Part shown: piece by piece, positions 1-7,061 of the stretch | Layout: the number at the start of each line of letters is the position of its first letter | How positions within the stretch are numbered: the stretch's first letter is position 1 | DNA from: Omnitrophica bacterium RIFCSPLOWO2_01_FULL_45_10 | GTDB lineage: Bacteria > Omnitrophota > Gorgyraeia > 2-01-FULL-45-10 | Assembly: GCA_001804165.1 (NCBI GenBank) | Contig: MHFL01000002.1 | Location: 8,414 to 31,930 of the forward strand | Length of the DNA stretch: 23,517 bases | Direction of reading: 5' to 3' | Program-made: the position numbers and the translations under genes | The notes under the pieces: generated by a model | What the model saw: the letters and a program-made list of their open reading frames with translations, nothing else | Told to the model about the DNA's origin: nothing | The model's database searches: none

Positions 1-1
1 G

Positions 2-331
2 ACGATGCCGCAGTTTGTGATACTGGATATATTACAACGGCATGGCGAATCTAAGATGTCGGACCTGGCAAAGAGCTTGAGCGTAACTACGGCGGCAATG
101 ACGGGAATCGTCGATCGTCTCGTGAGAGAGGGCTATCTCAGAAGGGAAAGTGACCCAAAAGATAGGCGCATTATAAAGATAAGGCTCACCGCCAAAGGTG
201 AACGAGCGGTTACTCAGATTCTTGAGAAGAAGAAGCAGATGATAATCAAGATGTTCGGGATGATTTCACAGGGAGAGCGCGAAGAGTATCTGAGGATTCT
301 GACGCACATAAGAGACCATCTTAAGGACTAA
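2..331 (+). CDS. MarR-family transcriptional regulator, 5' partial
   Basis: This is the C-terminal 109 residues of a winged-helix MarR-type repressor. The frame is open to the left edge, and homologues have residues before the MPQF segment, so the true start lies outside the window and the Met at position 5 is internal. Visible parts are the helix-turn-helix (KMSDLAKSLSVTTAAMTGIVDRL), the wing with the family's D-x-R motif (SDPKDRRIIKIRLTAKGE), and the C-terminal dimerisation helices. It ends 12 bases before the TolC-family gene in the same direction. A MarR gene at the head of an efflux operon usually represses that operon and is relieved by a small-molecule ligand. That role is inferred from context; no operator can be seen because the upstream region is missing. 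Confidence 0.85.
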   Translation, partial: TMPQFVILDILQRHGESKMSDLAKSLSVTTAAMTGIVDRLVREGYLRRESDPKDRRIIKIRLTAKGERAVTQILEKKKQMIIKMFGMISQGEREEYLRILTHIRDHLKD

Positions 332-343
332 GGTAGAAATTTT

Positions 344-2026
344 ATGAGAAGAAAGATTTGCTCTGGAAAAATAGGGACAGTCCCCATCTCGGTGAAAACA
401 CGAGTCTGGGGACAGTCCCTATTTTTCTGTTGCGTAAAATTCCGTCATTGCGAGCCCCGAAGGGGCGAAGCAATCCCGTTTTTGAGATTGCTTCGGACGC
501 TTCGCGGCCTCGCGATGACCGTGTCGTTAATAGTTATTTGCTGCGGTAGCACCACCCCTGCGCAGGATATACAGACATTCGACATCGATGAGTACATCGC
601 GTCGGCGGCAGTGAAGAAGACGCTTCGTATAGGTCTTGTGGATTGCGTGGCGATGGCGCTTAAAAATAATTCCGAGATAAAGGTGAAGAGGATAACGCCC
701 TTGATAGAGGATGCCAATGTGAGGATAGAGAAGGCACGGTTTGAGCCGGAATTATCTTTCGATTTTACGATAGAAGACGATACAGATTTAAGCCCTAATA
801 CCCTTTCTGGAACTACAACGACTAAGACAAGGACAGGCAAATTTGATTTCGGATTTGACGAGAAATTTGTTACAGGCACCGAACTCTCAATAGATTTTCT
901 TAATACCAGAACGCGCTCGAACTCCCGAATCCAAACCATGAATCCGCAATTCGATTCCCAGGCCGCTGTTACCATTACACAACCGCTACTAAAAGGATTT
1001 GGGATAATCGTAAATAAAGCGGACTTTCTCGTCGCGAAGAATAACGCGCTGAAATCCAAGCAAGAGTTAGCGCAAGAGGTTATAGCGGTCCTCACCGACG
1101 TCAAAAAAAATTATTACAATTTTCAGTATAGCCAGGAGCGGTATAAGGTGGCGAAATTGGCTGTCGAGAGAGTGCGGGGCCTATATGATATAAATAAGGA
1201 GAAATACGCTAAAGGGATAGCGAGCAATGTGGAGCTCTTGGAGTCAGAAGCGGAGGTCGCCAGGCAAGAGGAGGAACTCTTCGCGGCTGAAAGGTCAATG
1301 AAATTAGCGGAGGACAATCTTAAACTTATTACGAACCTCGTCGATGATCCGGAACTCTGGAATGCTGATATAATTCTTTTAGATAGTCTGGATTACGAAA
1401 GTAAGGCGGTTGATCTGGTTGAGGCGATGAAAGCGGCGTTTGTCTCAAGGCCTGATTACGAGGCAGGGAAGATAGATTTAAAAAATAAGGATATATCGGT
1501 CATCTATTATAAAAATAACATGCTTCCGGTAGTTGATCTGACGGGGAGTTATGGCCTCAACGGCTTGGGTAAAAATTACGAAAAAGACCTCGGGCATATA
1601 GGCGCAGGCAAATATCCTGATTGGCTCGTCGGTGTTACTGTGAAGGTGCCGCTTTTCAGCGAGGAGGAGAAGGGCCGCTATGATAAATCGAAATTCGAAA
1701 AAGAACAAGCATTGCTAAATTTTAAACGTTTAGAGCAGAGGATAATATTAGAGGTAAGGGACGCTGTGAGAAACATTGACATTAAATACAGGATGAGCGA
1801 AGCGGCGCGGAAGTCGAAAGAGGCCCAGGAGAAGAATTACGAGGCCCAAAGTTCGCGCTTCTCGGCGGGATTGGTCTCGACGCTCGATATAGTTGTGTAT
1901 CAGGAGCGATTGGCAGAGGCCCAGACAAATTATATCAAGGCCGTTACAGATTACAGGATAGCGGAGATAGAATTGGCGAAGGCAAAGGGCACGACGCTTA
2001 TCGAAGATAATATTACAATAGAGTGA
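344..2026 (+). CDS. TolC-family outer-membrane efflux channel
   Basis: A 560-residue outer-membrane factor, which would form a trimeric channel docking on the adaptor and RND pump encoded next. The mature part, from about residue 75, shows the TolC pattern: a conserved entry helix (LRIGLVDCVAMALKNNSEIKV), long amphipathic helices, beta-strand segments (KFDFGFDEKFVTGTELSID) and the second repeat ending in RIAEIELAKAKG. A weak ribosome-binding site (AAGGTAG) precedes the ATG. The N-terminus is abnormal: codons 8-58 are largely two palindromic repeats (366-427 and 444-519) read in frame, placing the only signal-like core (VSLIVICC, about residues 60-67) far from the start. An alternative in-frame ATG at 515 would give a normal-looking signal peptide but has no visible ribosome-binding site. 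Lipidation at Cys66 or Cys67 is possible but the lipobox is poor. Confidence 0.88.
   Translation: MRRKICSGKIGTVPISVKTRVWGQSLFFCCVKFRHCEPRRGEAIPFLRLLRTLRGLAMTVSLIVICCGSTTPAQDIQTFDIDEYIASAAVKKTLRIGLVDCVAMALKNNSEIKVKRITPLIEDANVRIEKARFEPELSFDFTIEDDTDLSPNTLSGTTTTKTRTGKFDFGFDEKFVTGTELSIDFLNTRTRSNSRIQTMNPQFDSQAAVTITQPLLKGFGIIVNKADFLVAKNNALKSKQELAQEVIAVLTDVKKNYYNFQYSQERYKVAKLAVERVRGLYDINKEKYAKGIASNVELLESEAEVARQEEELFAAERSMKLAEDNLKLITNLVDDPELWNADIILLDSLDYESKAVDLVEAMKAAFVSRPDYEAGKIDLKNKDISVIYYKNNMLPVVDLTGSYGLNGLGKNYEKDLGHIGAGKYPDWLVGVTVKVPLFSEEEKGRYDKSKFEKEQALLNFKRLEQRIILEVRDAVRNIDIKYRMSEAARKSKEAQEKNYEAQSSRFSAGLVSTLDIVVYQERLAEAQTNYIKAVTDYRIAEIELAKAKGTTLIEDNITIE
366..427. repeat. Palindromic repeat with GGGACAGTCCC arms, inside the TolC gene
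   Basis: Two 20-nt arms, 366-385 (GAAAAATAGGGACAGTCCCC) and 408-427, are reverse complements except for the central base, with a 22-nt spacer. Each arm contains a smaller palindrome, GGGAC-A-GTCCC. The element is translated in frame in the tolC-type gene as roughly GKIGTVPIS...GQSLFFC, which is unlike any signal peptide. From memory, GGGACAGTCCC palindromes recur as dispersed repeats in environmental genomes, so I take this as an inserted dispersed repeat. Confidence 0.8.
444..519. repeat. Palindromic GTCATTGCGAG element inside the TolC gene
   Basis: A 76-bp element with outer arms GTCATTGCGAG (444-454) and CTCGCGATGAC (509-519), complementary with one mismatch, and perfect inner arms CGAAGCAATC (466-475) and GATTGCTTCG (486-495). 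It matches the widespread GTCATTGCGAG...GAAGCAATC type of dispersed palindrome known from many bacterial genomes. It is read in frame as RHCEPRRGEAIPFLRLLRTL. Its right arm contains an ATG (515-517) that could act as a replacement start codon. Confidence 0.85.
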
Positions 2027-2033
2027 GGAAATC

Positions 2034-2909
2034 ATGAGAAGAAATTTAATATTTATTTTATCTATTTTTTTGGCGGCAACGTTTATTACTTCATGCGGGA
2101 AGCCGAAAGAAAGAAGGGCAAAAGATGGCACAGTGGTCGTGAAGGCGATGAAGGTACGGTTAGAGGATCTCGCGATAGCGCTTGACTATGCGGGAACTAT
2201 AAAGGGACAGGATGAGGCGCTCGTCTATCCAAAGGTGAGCGGTAAGGTATCGGAGAAACTCAAAGAGGAGTCGAGCCAGGTCGCTAAGGGTGAGGCGATT
2301 CTATATATCGATAGGGATGAAGTGGGCCTGAGGTTTGAGCGCGCGCCCGTCGAGAGCCCGTTAAAGGGAATAGTTGGCAGGGTCTATGTCGACATAGGTT
2401 CAAATGTAAACACCCAGACCGCCATTGCCCTAGTGACAAATACCGAAAACGTTAAGGTAAATTTAGACATTCCGGAAAAATATCTGCCGAAAGTTTCGTT
2501 GGGCCAGGAGGCATCGGTGAGCGTGGATGCCTATCCAAATGAAAAGTTTATTGGCAAGATTGTTAAGGTCAGTCCTGTTTTGGATATTGAGACGCGCGCG
2601 GCACCAATTGAAATAGCCCTCGCGAATAAAGACGGACGTCTTCGCTCAGGGATGTTCGCGAAGGTCAGACTTGTTATTGAGGCGAGGAAAAATGTGCCGA
2701 TTATTTTAAAGGAAGCGGTTATAGGCAAGGTAGAGGATACATACGTTTACGTCGTAGAGAATAAAAAAGCGCTGATGAAAAAGGTCAAATTAGGCGGACG
2801 GCAAGGCCCGTACTATGAAGTATTGGATGGCGTAAAGGTTGGCGACCTTGTGGTGATAATGGGACATGAGCGCCTGCGCGAGGACGTGACAGTGGAATAC
2901 GAGGAATAA
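2034..2909 (+). CDS. RND efflux periplasmic adaptor (membrane-fusion) lipoprotein
   Basis: A 291-residue adaptor of the HlyD/AcrA type linking the inner-membrane pump to the outer-membrane channel. The N-terminus is a lipoprotein signal (MRRNLIFILSIFLAATFITSC) with Cys21 as the lipidated residue. The lipoyl/barrel-sandwich half-motifs lie around residues 45-90 (IKGQDEALVYPKVSGKV...GEAILYIDRDEV) and 103-130 (VESPLKGIVGRVYVDIGSNV). A beta-barrel follows (VNLDIPEKYLPKVSLGQEASV) and then a membrane-proximal domain. Only about 15 residues separate the two lipoyl halves, so the long alpha-hairpin of AcrA is missing; typical adaptors are 350-400 residues. It starts 7 bases after the channel gene with an AGTGAGGA ribosome-binding site and ends 3 bases before the pump gene, so the three are almost certainly co-transcribed. 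Confidence 0.9.
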   Translation: MRRNLIFILSIFLAATFITSCGKPKERRAKDGTVVVKAMKVRLEDLAIALDYAGTIKGQDEALVYPKVSGKVSEKLKEESSQVAKGEAILYIDRDEVGLRFERAPVESPLKGIVGRVYVDIGSNVNTQTAIALVTNTENVKVNLDIPEKYLPKVSLGQEASVSVDAYPNEKFIGKIVKVSPVLDIETRAAPIEIALANKDGRLRSGMFAKVRLVIEARKNVPIILKEAVIGKVEDTYVYVVENKKALMKKVKLGGRQGPYYEVLDGVKVGDLVVIMGHERLREDVTVEYEE

Positions 2910-2912
2910 CAG

Positions 2913-5900
2913 ATGAATCTTCCGGAATTTGGAGTAAAGCGGCCGATTACGAATTTGATGATTTTCTCCGCAATCATCATAGTCGCTTTTTACAGTTTGA
3001 CGCGGCTCGGCATCGATCGATTCCCTGAGATAGAACCACCGTCAATCACAGTGATATCCACATATCCGGGAGCGAGCGCCGAAGACGTTGAGACGAAGGT
3101 GACGGAAGTGCTGGAAAATCAACTCGCCACCACGCCCGGTTTAGAGAAGATTACCTCGAGATCTTCCGAAGGATTCTCTTCCGTTTCGCTTAAATTTAAA
3201 TGGGGGACCAATATGGATGAGGCATCTAACGACATCCGCGACCGCGTAGACCTGGCAAAACGTGTCCTCCCCGATATCCCGGACGAGATGGGCGACCCTT
3301 TCCTTTTCAAATTTAACACTGCGAACATTCCCATTCTTTTTATGGGTATAACGGCCGGACCCACCTATATGGATCTCCATGATTTAATAGATAAAAGGAT
3401 AGGCGACCCTTTAAGGCAGATTCCGGGCGTGGGAACCGTTCAACTCATAGGCGGTCTCGAGCGCCAGATAAACATATGGATCGATAGGGAGCGCCTGGAA
3501 GGATACGGGTTTTCAATTCTCGACATTCAAAACGCGCTCAAAGAAGAGAACGTGCAGCAGCCCGTAGGCAATATAAAATCCGGCCTGACCGACTACGTCC
3601 TTCGCCTGCCCGGAGAATTTACGAGCCCCGAAGATATAAACCACGTCATCATGGGCAAGCGCGATTCAAAAGTCGTTTATCTAAAGGACATCGCGAGAAT
3701 CGAGGACAGTTTCAAGGAAGTTGAGATGAATGTCAGAATCAATAAACGTAACGGTATCCTCATGTCGATCCAGAAGCAAACAGGCACCAATACCGTTGAA
3801 GTGGCCGAAAGGATAAAGAAGACCCTTAAGGCCTTAGAACAAAATCTTCCTCAAGACGTCAAGATGAATATCATATTTGATACTTCGAAGGATATCATCG
3901 ATTCGCTGAATTCGCTAAAACAATCGCTTTGGTTCGGGATAATATTGGTAATACTCGTTGTTTGGTTCTTCTTAAGACGATTCCTCCCCAGTCTAATCAT
4001 TGCGCTAACAATCCCTTTTTCACTCTTGATCGCGTTCATATATCTATTCTTGAGCGACAAGACCATAAACACCATAAGTCTTTCTTCCATTGCCATAGCG
4101 GCAGGGATGGTCGTAGATAACGCTATCGTCGTCGTAGATAACGTCTACCGGCGTCTTGAACTGCGGGAGAGGCCGCAGGAAGCGTCTATTTTTGGCACCT
4201 CCGAAATGTTCCTTGCCATCGCCGCTTCAACATTGACTACGATCGTTGTATTTTTACCGATGCTCTTCATCAGAGGATTCACAGGAATAATGTTCGGTGA
4301 ATTAGCGATGATAGTTACCGTAACCCTTCTTGCTTCACTCTTTACCGCCTCCACATTCAGCCCGATGTTGTGCGCGAAGTGGCTTAAGGTTAGACCAGAG
4401 ACCGTAGACCGTAGGCCAGAGGCCGGATTGTTTAAAAAGTTCTATAATACATCTGAGAGGTGGTTTAAGTCGTGGGAAAATTTTTACGCGAGATCGCTTG
4501 GATGGTCTTTAGGGCATAAAAAAATAGTTATCTTCGGATTCTTAGGCGCTTTTATCCTTAGTCTTTTTTTGAAGGCTTTCGTTGGAAATGAATTCATCCC
4601 GGAAGAGGATACGGGAGATATACGAATAACCGTTAACATGCCGCTTGGCACAAGGTTGGAAGAGACGGATAAAGTGGCGAGTAGAATTGAGGGGATTTTC
4701 GAAAGAGACGTTCCCGAGGCGCGAATCATCTTTGCGCGAAGCGGTGAGCCGAGTGGCCAAGGCAGGGCCTTCGGCGGCGCTAGCGGAAAGCATATAGTCG
4801 TCAGCGGAGTCAAACTTGTTCCTAAAAGTGAGAGGCGAAGATCTGTCCATGAAGTGGCTCAAACCATGCGGAGGGAGATACAAAAAATCCCAGGGGTGGT
4901 GAAAGTCGATGTCTCAACAGGCAATCCGATCGGCAGGTTGATTGCGGGAGGAGGAGGCGGCAAGGCAGTTCAACTCGAAATAATAGGCCATTCCTTTGAA
5001 GAGACTGACGATTTGGCGCACCGAATAAAAGATATAATGGCCGCAGTTCCAGGGGCCGTTGACGCTACCATATCCAGAGAGATCAATCGCCCTGAAGTGA
5101 AGATAGAAGTGGATAGGGAAAAGGCGGCGAACCTCGGCATAACCATGTCGGTTATATCGAATAGTCTGAAGGCTATGATAGAGGGCACGACCGCGACAAA
5201 GTACCGAGAGAAAGGCGAGACATACGATATATACGTGAGATTGGAGGAGGCCTCGCGTTCAAAACTCGAAGATATAGAGAGCCTGGCTATTCTGTCTCCT
5301 GTGAGCGGGAAACTCGTCCGGCTCATCAATTTCGCCAAGATCTATGAAAGTAAGGGGCCTGTTTCTATTGAGCGTCAGAATCGGGAAAGGATCGTAAAGG
5401 TTGAATGCAATACCTATATGCACTCGGCAGGCAAAATCATAGAGGACCTTAAAGGCAGATTACAGAAGATTACCTATCCGCAGGGCATCATCATAAATTT
5501 TGGCGGTGAAGCGGAAGAACAGGTCAAGGCATTCAAGGACCTTGTAGGTCTTTTGCTCTTAGGGATAGTCCTTGTCTACATGGTCATGGCAGCCCAGTTC
5601 GAATCCCTTCTCGATCCTTTCATAGTAATGTTCGCTATTCCCTTTACGTTCACAGGCGTAATCCTCGGATTCTTATTGACCGGGTCTACATTGAACGTGA
5701 TAAGTTTTCTCGGTATGATAATGCTCATGGGGATAGTGGTGAATAACGCCATTGTTTTAATAAGTTACATCAATATCTTGCGCGCACGAGGACTATCGAT
5801 GCTCGAAGCGGTTACGACTGGAGGTAAACATAGGCTAAGGCCTGTCCTCATGACGACGATCACGACGTTAGTGGGCCTCTTGCCGTTAGCCATATCGCGA

Positions 5901-6035
5901 GGTTCGGGGTCCGAGATTTGGCGGCCGTTAGGCATTACCATGCTGGGTGGGCTAACGATCTCGACACTGATCACGCTTCTTTTTGTTCCTACTCTTTACG
6001 CCGTAGTCGAGAGCCGGGTGAGAAAGAAGGGTTAA
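2913..6035 (+). CDS. RND-family multidrug efflux pump, AcrB/HAE-1-like inner-membrane subunit
   Basis: A 1040-residue proton-driven pump. It shows the twofold RND layout: a first transmembrane helix (residues 13-32), a large periplasmic porter loop (QLIGGLERQINIWIDRERLEGYG), helices 2-6 around 340-490, a second periplasmic loop, and helices 8-12 from about 875 onward. The helix-4 motif is GMVVDNAIVVVDN with Asp402 followed by Asn403, where AcrB has Asp-Asp. The helix-10 motif GIVVNNAI has Asn944 where AcrB has Lys940. This N-variant is frequent in other RND subgroups, but it means the proton relay differs from AcrB. A 35-bp heptamer repeat (4391-4425) lies in frame in a cytoplasmic stretch (residues 494-504). 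The substrate cannot be read from sequence. Confidence 0.93.
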   Translation: MNLPEFGVKRPITNLMIFSAIIIVAFYSLTRLGIDRFPEIEPPSITVISTYPGASAEDVETKVTEVLENQLATTPGLEKITSRSSEGFSSVSLKFKWGTNMDEASNDIRDRVDLAKRVLPDIPDEMGDPFLFKFNTANIPILFMGITAGPTYMDLHDLIDKRIGDPLRQIPGVGTVQLIGGLERQINIWIDRERLEGYGFSILDIQNALKEENVQQPVGNIKSGLTDYVLRLPGEFTSPEDINHVIMGKRDSKVVYLKDIARIEDSFKEVEMNVRINKRNGILMSIQKQTGTNTVEVAERIKKTLKALEQNLPQDVKMNIIFDTSKDIIDSLNSLKQSLWFGIILVILVVWFFLRRFLPSLIIALTIPFSLLIAFIYLFLSDKTINTISLSSIAIAAGMVVDNAIVVVDNVYRRLELRERPQEASIFGTSEMFLAIAASTLTTIVVFLPMLFIRGFTGIMFGELAMIVTVTLLASLFTASTFSPMLCAKWLKVRPETVDRRPEAGLFKKFYNTSERWFKSWENFYARSLGWSLGHKKIVIFGFLGAFILSLFLKAFVGNEFIPEEDTGDIRITVNMPLGTRLEETDKVASRIEGIFERDVPEARIIFARSGEPSGQGRAFGGASGKHIVVSGVKLVPKSERRRSVHEVAQTMRREIQKIPGVVKVDVSTGNPIGRLIAGGGGGKAVQLEIIGHSFEETDDLAHRIKDIMAAVPGAVDATISREINRPEVKIEVDREKAANLGITMSVISNSLKAMIEGTTATKYREKGETYDIYVRLEEASRSKLEDIESLAILSPVSGKLVRLINFAKIYESKGPVSIERQNRERIVKVECNTYMHSAGKIIEDLKGRLQKITYPQGIIINFGGEAEEQVKAFKDLVGLLLLGIVLVYMVMAAQFESLLDPFIVMFAIPFTFTGVILGFLLTGSTLNVISFLGMIMLMGIVVNNAIVLISYINILRARGLSMLEAVTTGGKHRLRPVLMTTITTLVGLLPLAISRGSGSEIWRPLGITMLGGLTISTLITLLFVPTLYAVVESRVRKKG
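4391..4425 (+). repeat. Degenerate 7-bp tandem repeat inside the RND gene
   Basis: Five consecutive heptamers fit the pattern (T/G)AG(A/G)CC(A/G): TAGACCA, GAGACCG, TAGACCG, TAGGCCA and GAGGCCG. The tract is read in frame as about VRPETVDRRPEAG, a charged linker between the helix 6 end (FSPMLCAKWLK) and the helix 7 amphipathic segment. Confidence 0.8.
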
Positions 6036-6098
6036 TCGTTCGTATATCGTATTTTGATTTTTCGATATACGAAGGACGAAATACGAACGACGAGACGA
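6036..6098. repeat. Palindromic heptamer-period repeat after the RND gene
   Basis: The spacer between the pump gene and the PII-like gene is built of 7-bp units. The right half reads GATATAC, GAAGGAC, GAAATAC, GAACGAC; the left half holds the complementary phase (CGTTCGT, ATATCGT, ATTTTGA). The halves can pair as CGTTCGTA (6037-6044) with TACGAACG (6082-6089), or GTATATCG (6042-6049) with CGATATAC (6063-6070). It may fold in the transcript between the two genes, and has no T-tract that would make it a classic terminator. Confidence 0.7.
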
Positions 6099-6108
6099 GG
6101 AGATTACG

Positions 6109-6402
6109 ATGAGCAAGATGGTTATGGTCGTTTATAATGAGGCGATCGACTTGGAGGTGATGGAAGCGCTGGAACACTGCGGCCTCAAGAATTATACCAA
6201 GATTAACGCGACTTATGGGAAAGGCGCGTCATCAGGGACGCACCTCGGCACCGACATCTGGCCCGGCAGAAATAACATATTATATGTCAGCTGTGAAGAA
6301 AAAGAGGCGCGCCAATTGGTCACAAATATAAAGGCCCTGCGCAACAGATTAGGCAGGGAGGGGATAAAGGCATTCGTTTGGAATTTAGAGGAGGCAACCT
6401 AA
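6109..6402 (+). CDS. PII-like protein, PG0541-type RND-transporter-associated
   Basis: A 97-residue protein starting with a signal-transduction-like strand (MSKMVMVVYNEAIDLEVMEAL) and containing a glycine-rich loop (ATYGKGASSGTHLGTDIWPGRNNILYVSCEE) in the place of the PII T-loop, followed by a helix and final strand. The length and pattern fit the PII-like proteins encoded beside RND pumps and called PG0541 family. A GAGGAG ribosome-binding site precedes the ATG. It is the last gene of the efflux cluster, 73 bases after the pump. By analogy with GlnB/GlnK and other PII-like proteins it may bind a small ligand and regulate the pump; neither ligand nor target is known from the sequence. Confidence 0.75.
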   Translation: MSKMVMVVYNEAIDLEVMEALEHCGLKNYTKINATYGKGASSGTHLGTDIWPGRNNILYVSCEEKEARQLVTNIKALRNRLGREGIKAFVWNLEEAT

Positions 6403-6523
6403 CTCATTCTCGCTCCTTTGAACGTCCAACCTTACGGGAATCATTCCTTTAGATTGTGCTTGATTAATGCCAAAATATCGGGTATCCTTTTTAATCAAGC
6501 GCCTAATTCGTAATTATCAATGG
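6403..6523. other. Gene-free spacer with one 10-bp inverted repeat
   Basis: No open frame of note on either strand. The only structure is a perfect inverted repeat GCTTGATTAA (6458-6467) and TTAATCAAGC (6491-6500), with a 23-nt loop. No T-run follows, so I do not call it a terminator, although it may mark the end of the efflux transcript. The rest of the gene-free interval up to 6757 is MITE A. Confidence 0.5.
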
Positions 6524-6529
6524 CATAGC

Positions 6530-6747
6530 TGTCCAAATTAGCGCAATTTCCCCCTCACCTTAATCCTCTCCCCCTTCGGGGGAGAGGAAATTATGAGGAA
6601 ATCCCGTCTCCCCTTTAGGGGAAAGGGCAAGAGGAAATTATGAGGAAATCCCCTCTCCCCTTTAGGGGAGAGGGCAAGGGTGAGGGATAGGCAAAGATCG
6701 AATCTCAAAATCACTTTGTCGACGATACTCACGGCCTAATTTGGACA
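6530..6747 (+). mobile_element. MITE-like element, copy A (218 bp)
   Basis: A non-coding element bounded by perfect 11-bp terminal inverted repeats TGTCCAAATTA (6530-6540) and TAATTTGGACA (6737-6747). Inside are hairpins CCTCTCCCCC-TTC-GGGGGAGAGG (6565-6587) and CCCTCTCCCC...GGGGAGAGGG, within an outer pairing CCCTCACC/GGTGAGGG. A second copy lies inverted at 13572-13742. Copy A carries an extra 47-bp tandem unit (starting GAGGAAATTATGAGG) absent from B. Similarity between the copies continues a few bases past the terminal repeats (CATAGC on one side, CACRAGTGAT on the other), so the real boundaries may be 6524-6755. No transposase is encoded, so movement would need a transposase in trans. 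Confidence 0.85.
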
Positions 6748-6757
6748 CAAGTGATCA

Positions 6758-7060
6758 ATGGTTAAATTAAAAGTCACGTTTTCTAAGACCGGCGATATGA
6801 GATTCATATCGCATTTAGATTTAGTGCGGCTCTTCCAGCGAGCTTCTCGCAGGGCTAATCTGCCGGTATTCATAACGAGGGGTTATAGTCCGCACCTCAA
6901 GATAAGCATAACGAGGGCGCTTAAATTAGGGATTTCCAGCGAAAACGAAGAGGCGATATTTTGTATGAACGAAAGGGTAGAGCCGGAAAAATTTTTAATC
7001 GCGATTAATGAAAAACTGCCTTCAGGCGTTAGGGTTAGGGCCGTTGAGGAGGTCAATTGA
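6758..7060 (+). CDS. DUF2344 (radical-SAM-linked, TIGR03936-type) protein, half length
   Basis: A 100-residue protein with the characteristic N-terminal block of this family: KVTFSKTGDMRFISHLDLVR, then RASRRANLPVFITRGYSPHLKISI and KLGISSENEEAIF. Family members are usually about 200 residues or more and are often fused to, or encoded after, a radical SAM protein; neither the C-terminal half nor a radical SAM gene is present here. The ATG lies 10 bases after the MITE A terminal repeat and has no recognisable ribosome-binding site, so the insertion has probably replaced its native leader. It ends 1 base before the RNase gene, a common neighbour of this family. Its biochemical function is unknown. 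Confidence 0.75.
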   Translation: MVKLKVTFSKTGDMRFISHLDLVRLFQRASRRANLPVFITRGYSPHLKISITRALKLGISSENEEAIFCMNERVEPEKFLIAINEKLPSGVRVRAVEEVN

Positions 7061-7061
7061 T

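Noticed and set aside
445..1104. 219-codon open frame on the - strand opposite the TolC gene
   Set aside because: Serine-rich antisense shadow of a clear TolC-family coding frame, with no ribosome-binding site or domain.
6458..6500. Rho-independent terminator after the PII-like gene
   Set aside because: The 10-bp stem is AT-rich, the loop is 23 nt and no T-run follows on either strand.
6530..6747. CRISPR array in the repeated CTCTCCCC units
   Set aside because: Only two unequal units with no spacers; terminal inverted repeats and a second inverted copy show a MITE-like element.
7008..7061. Extended N-terminus of RNase G from 7008
   Set aside because: The extra 18 residues overlap DUF2344, match no family N-terminus and have no ribosome-binding site; 7062 does.
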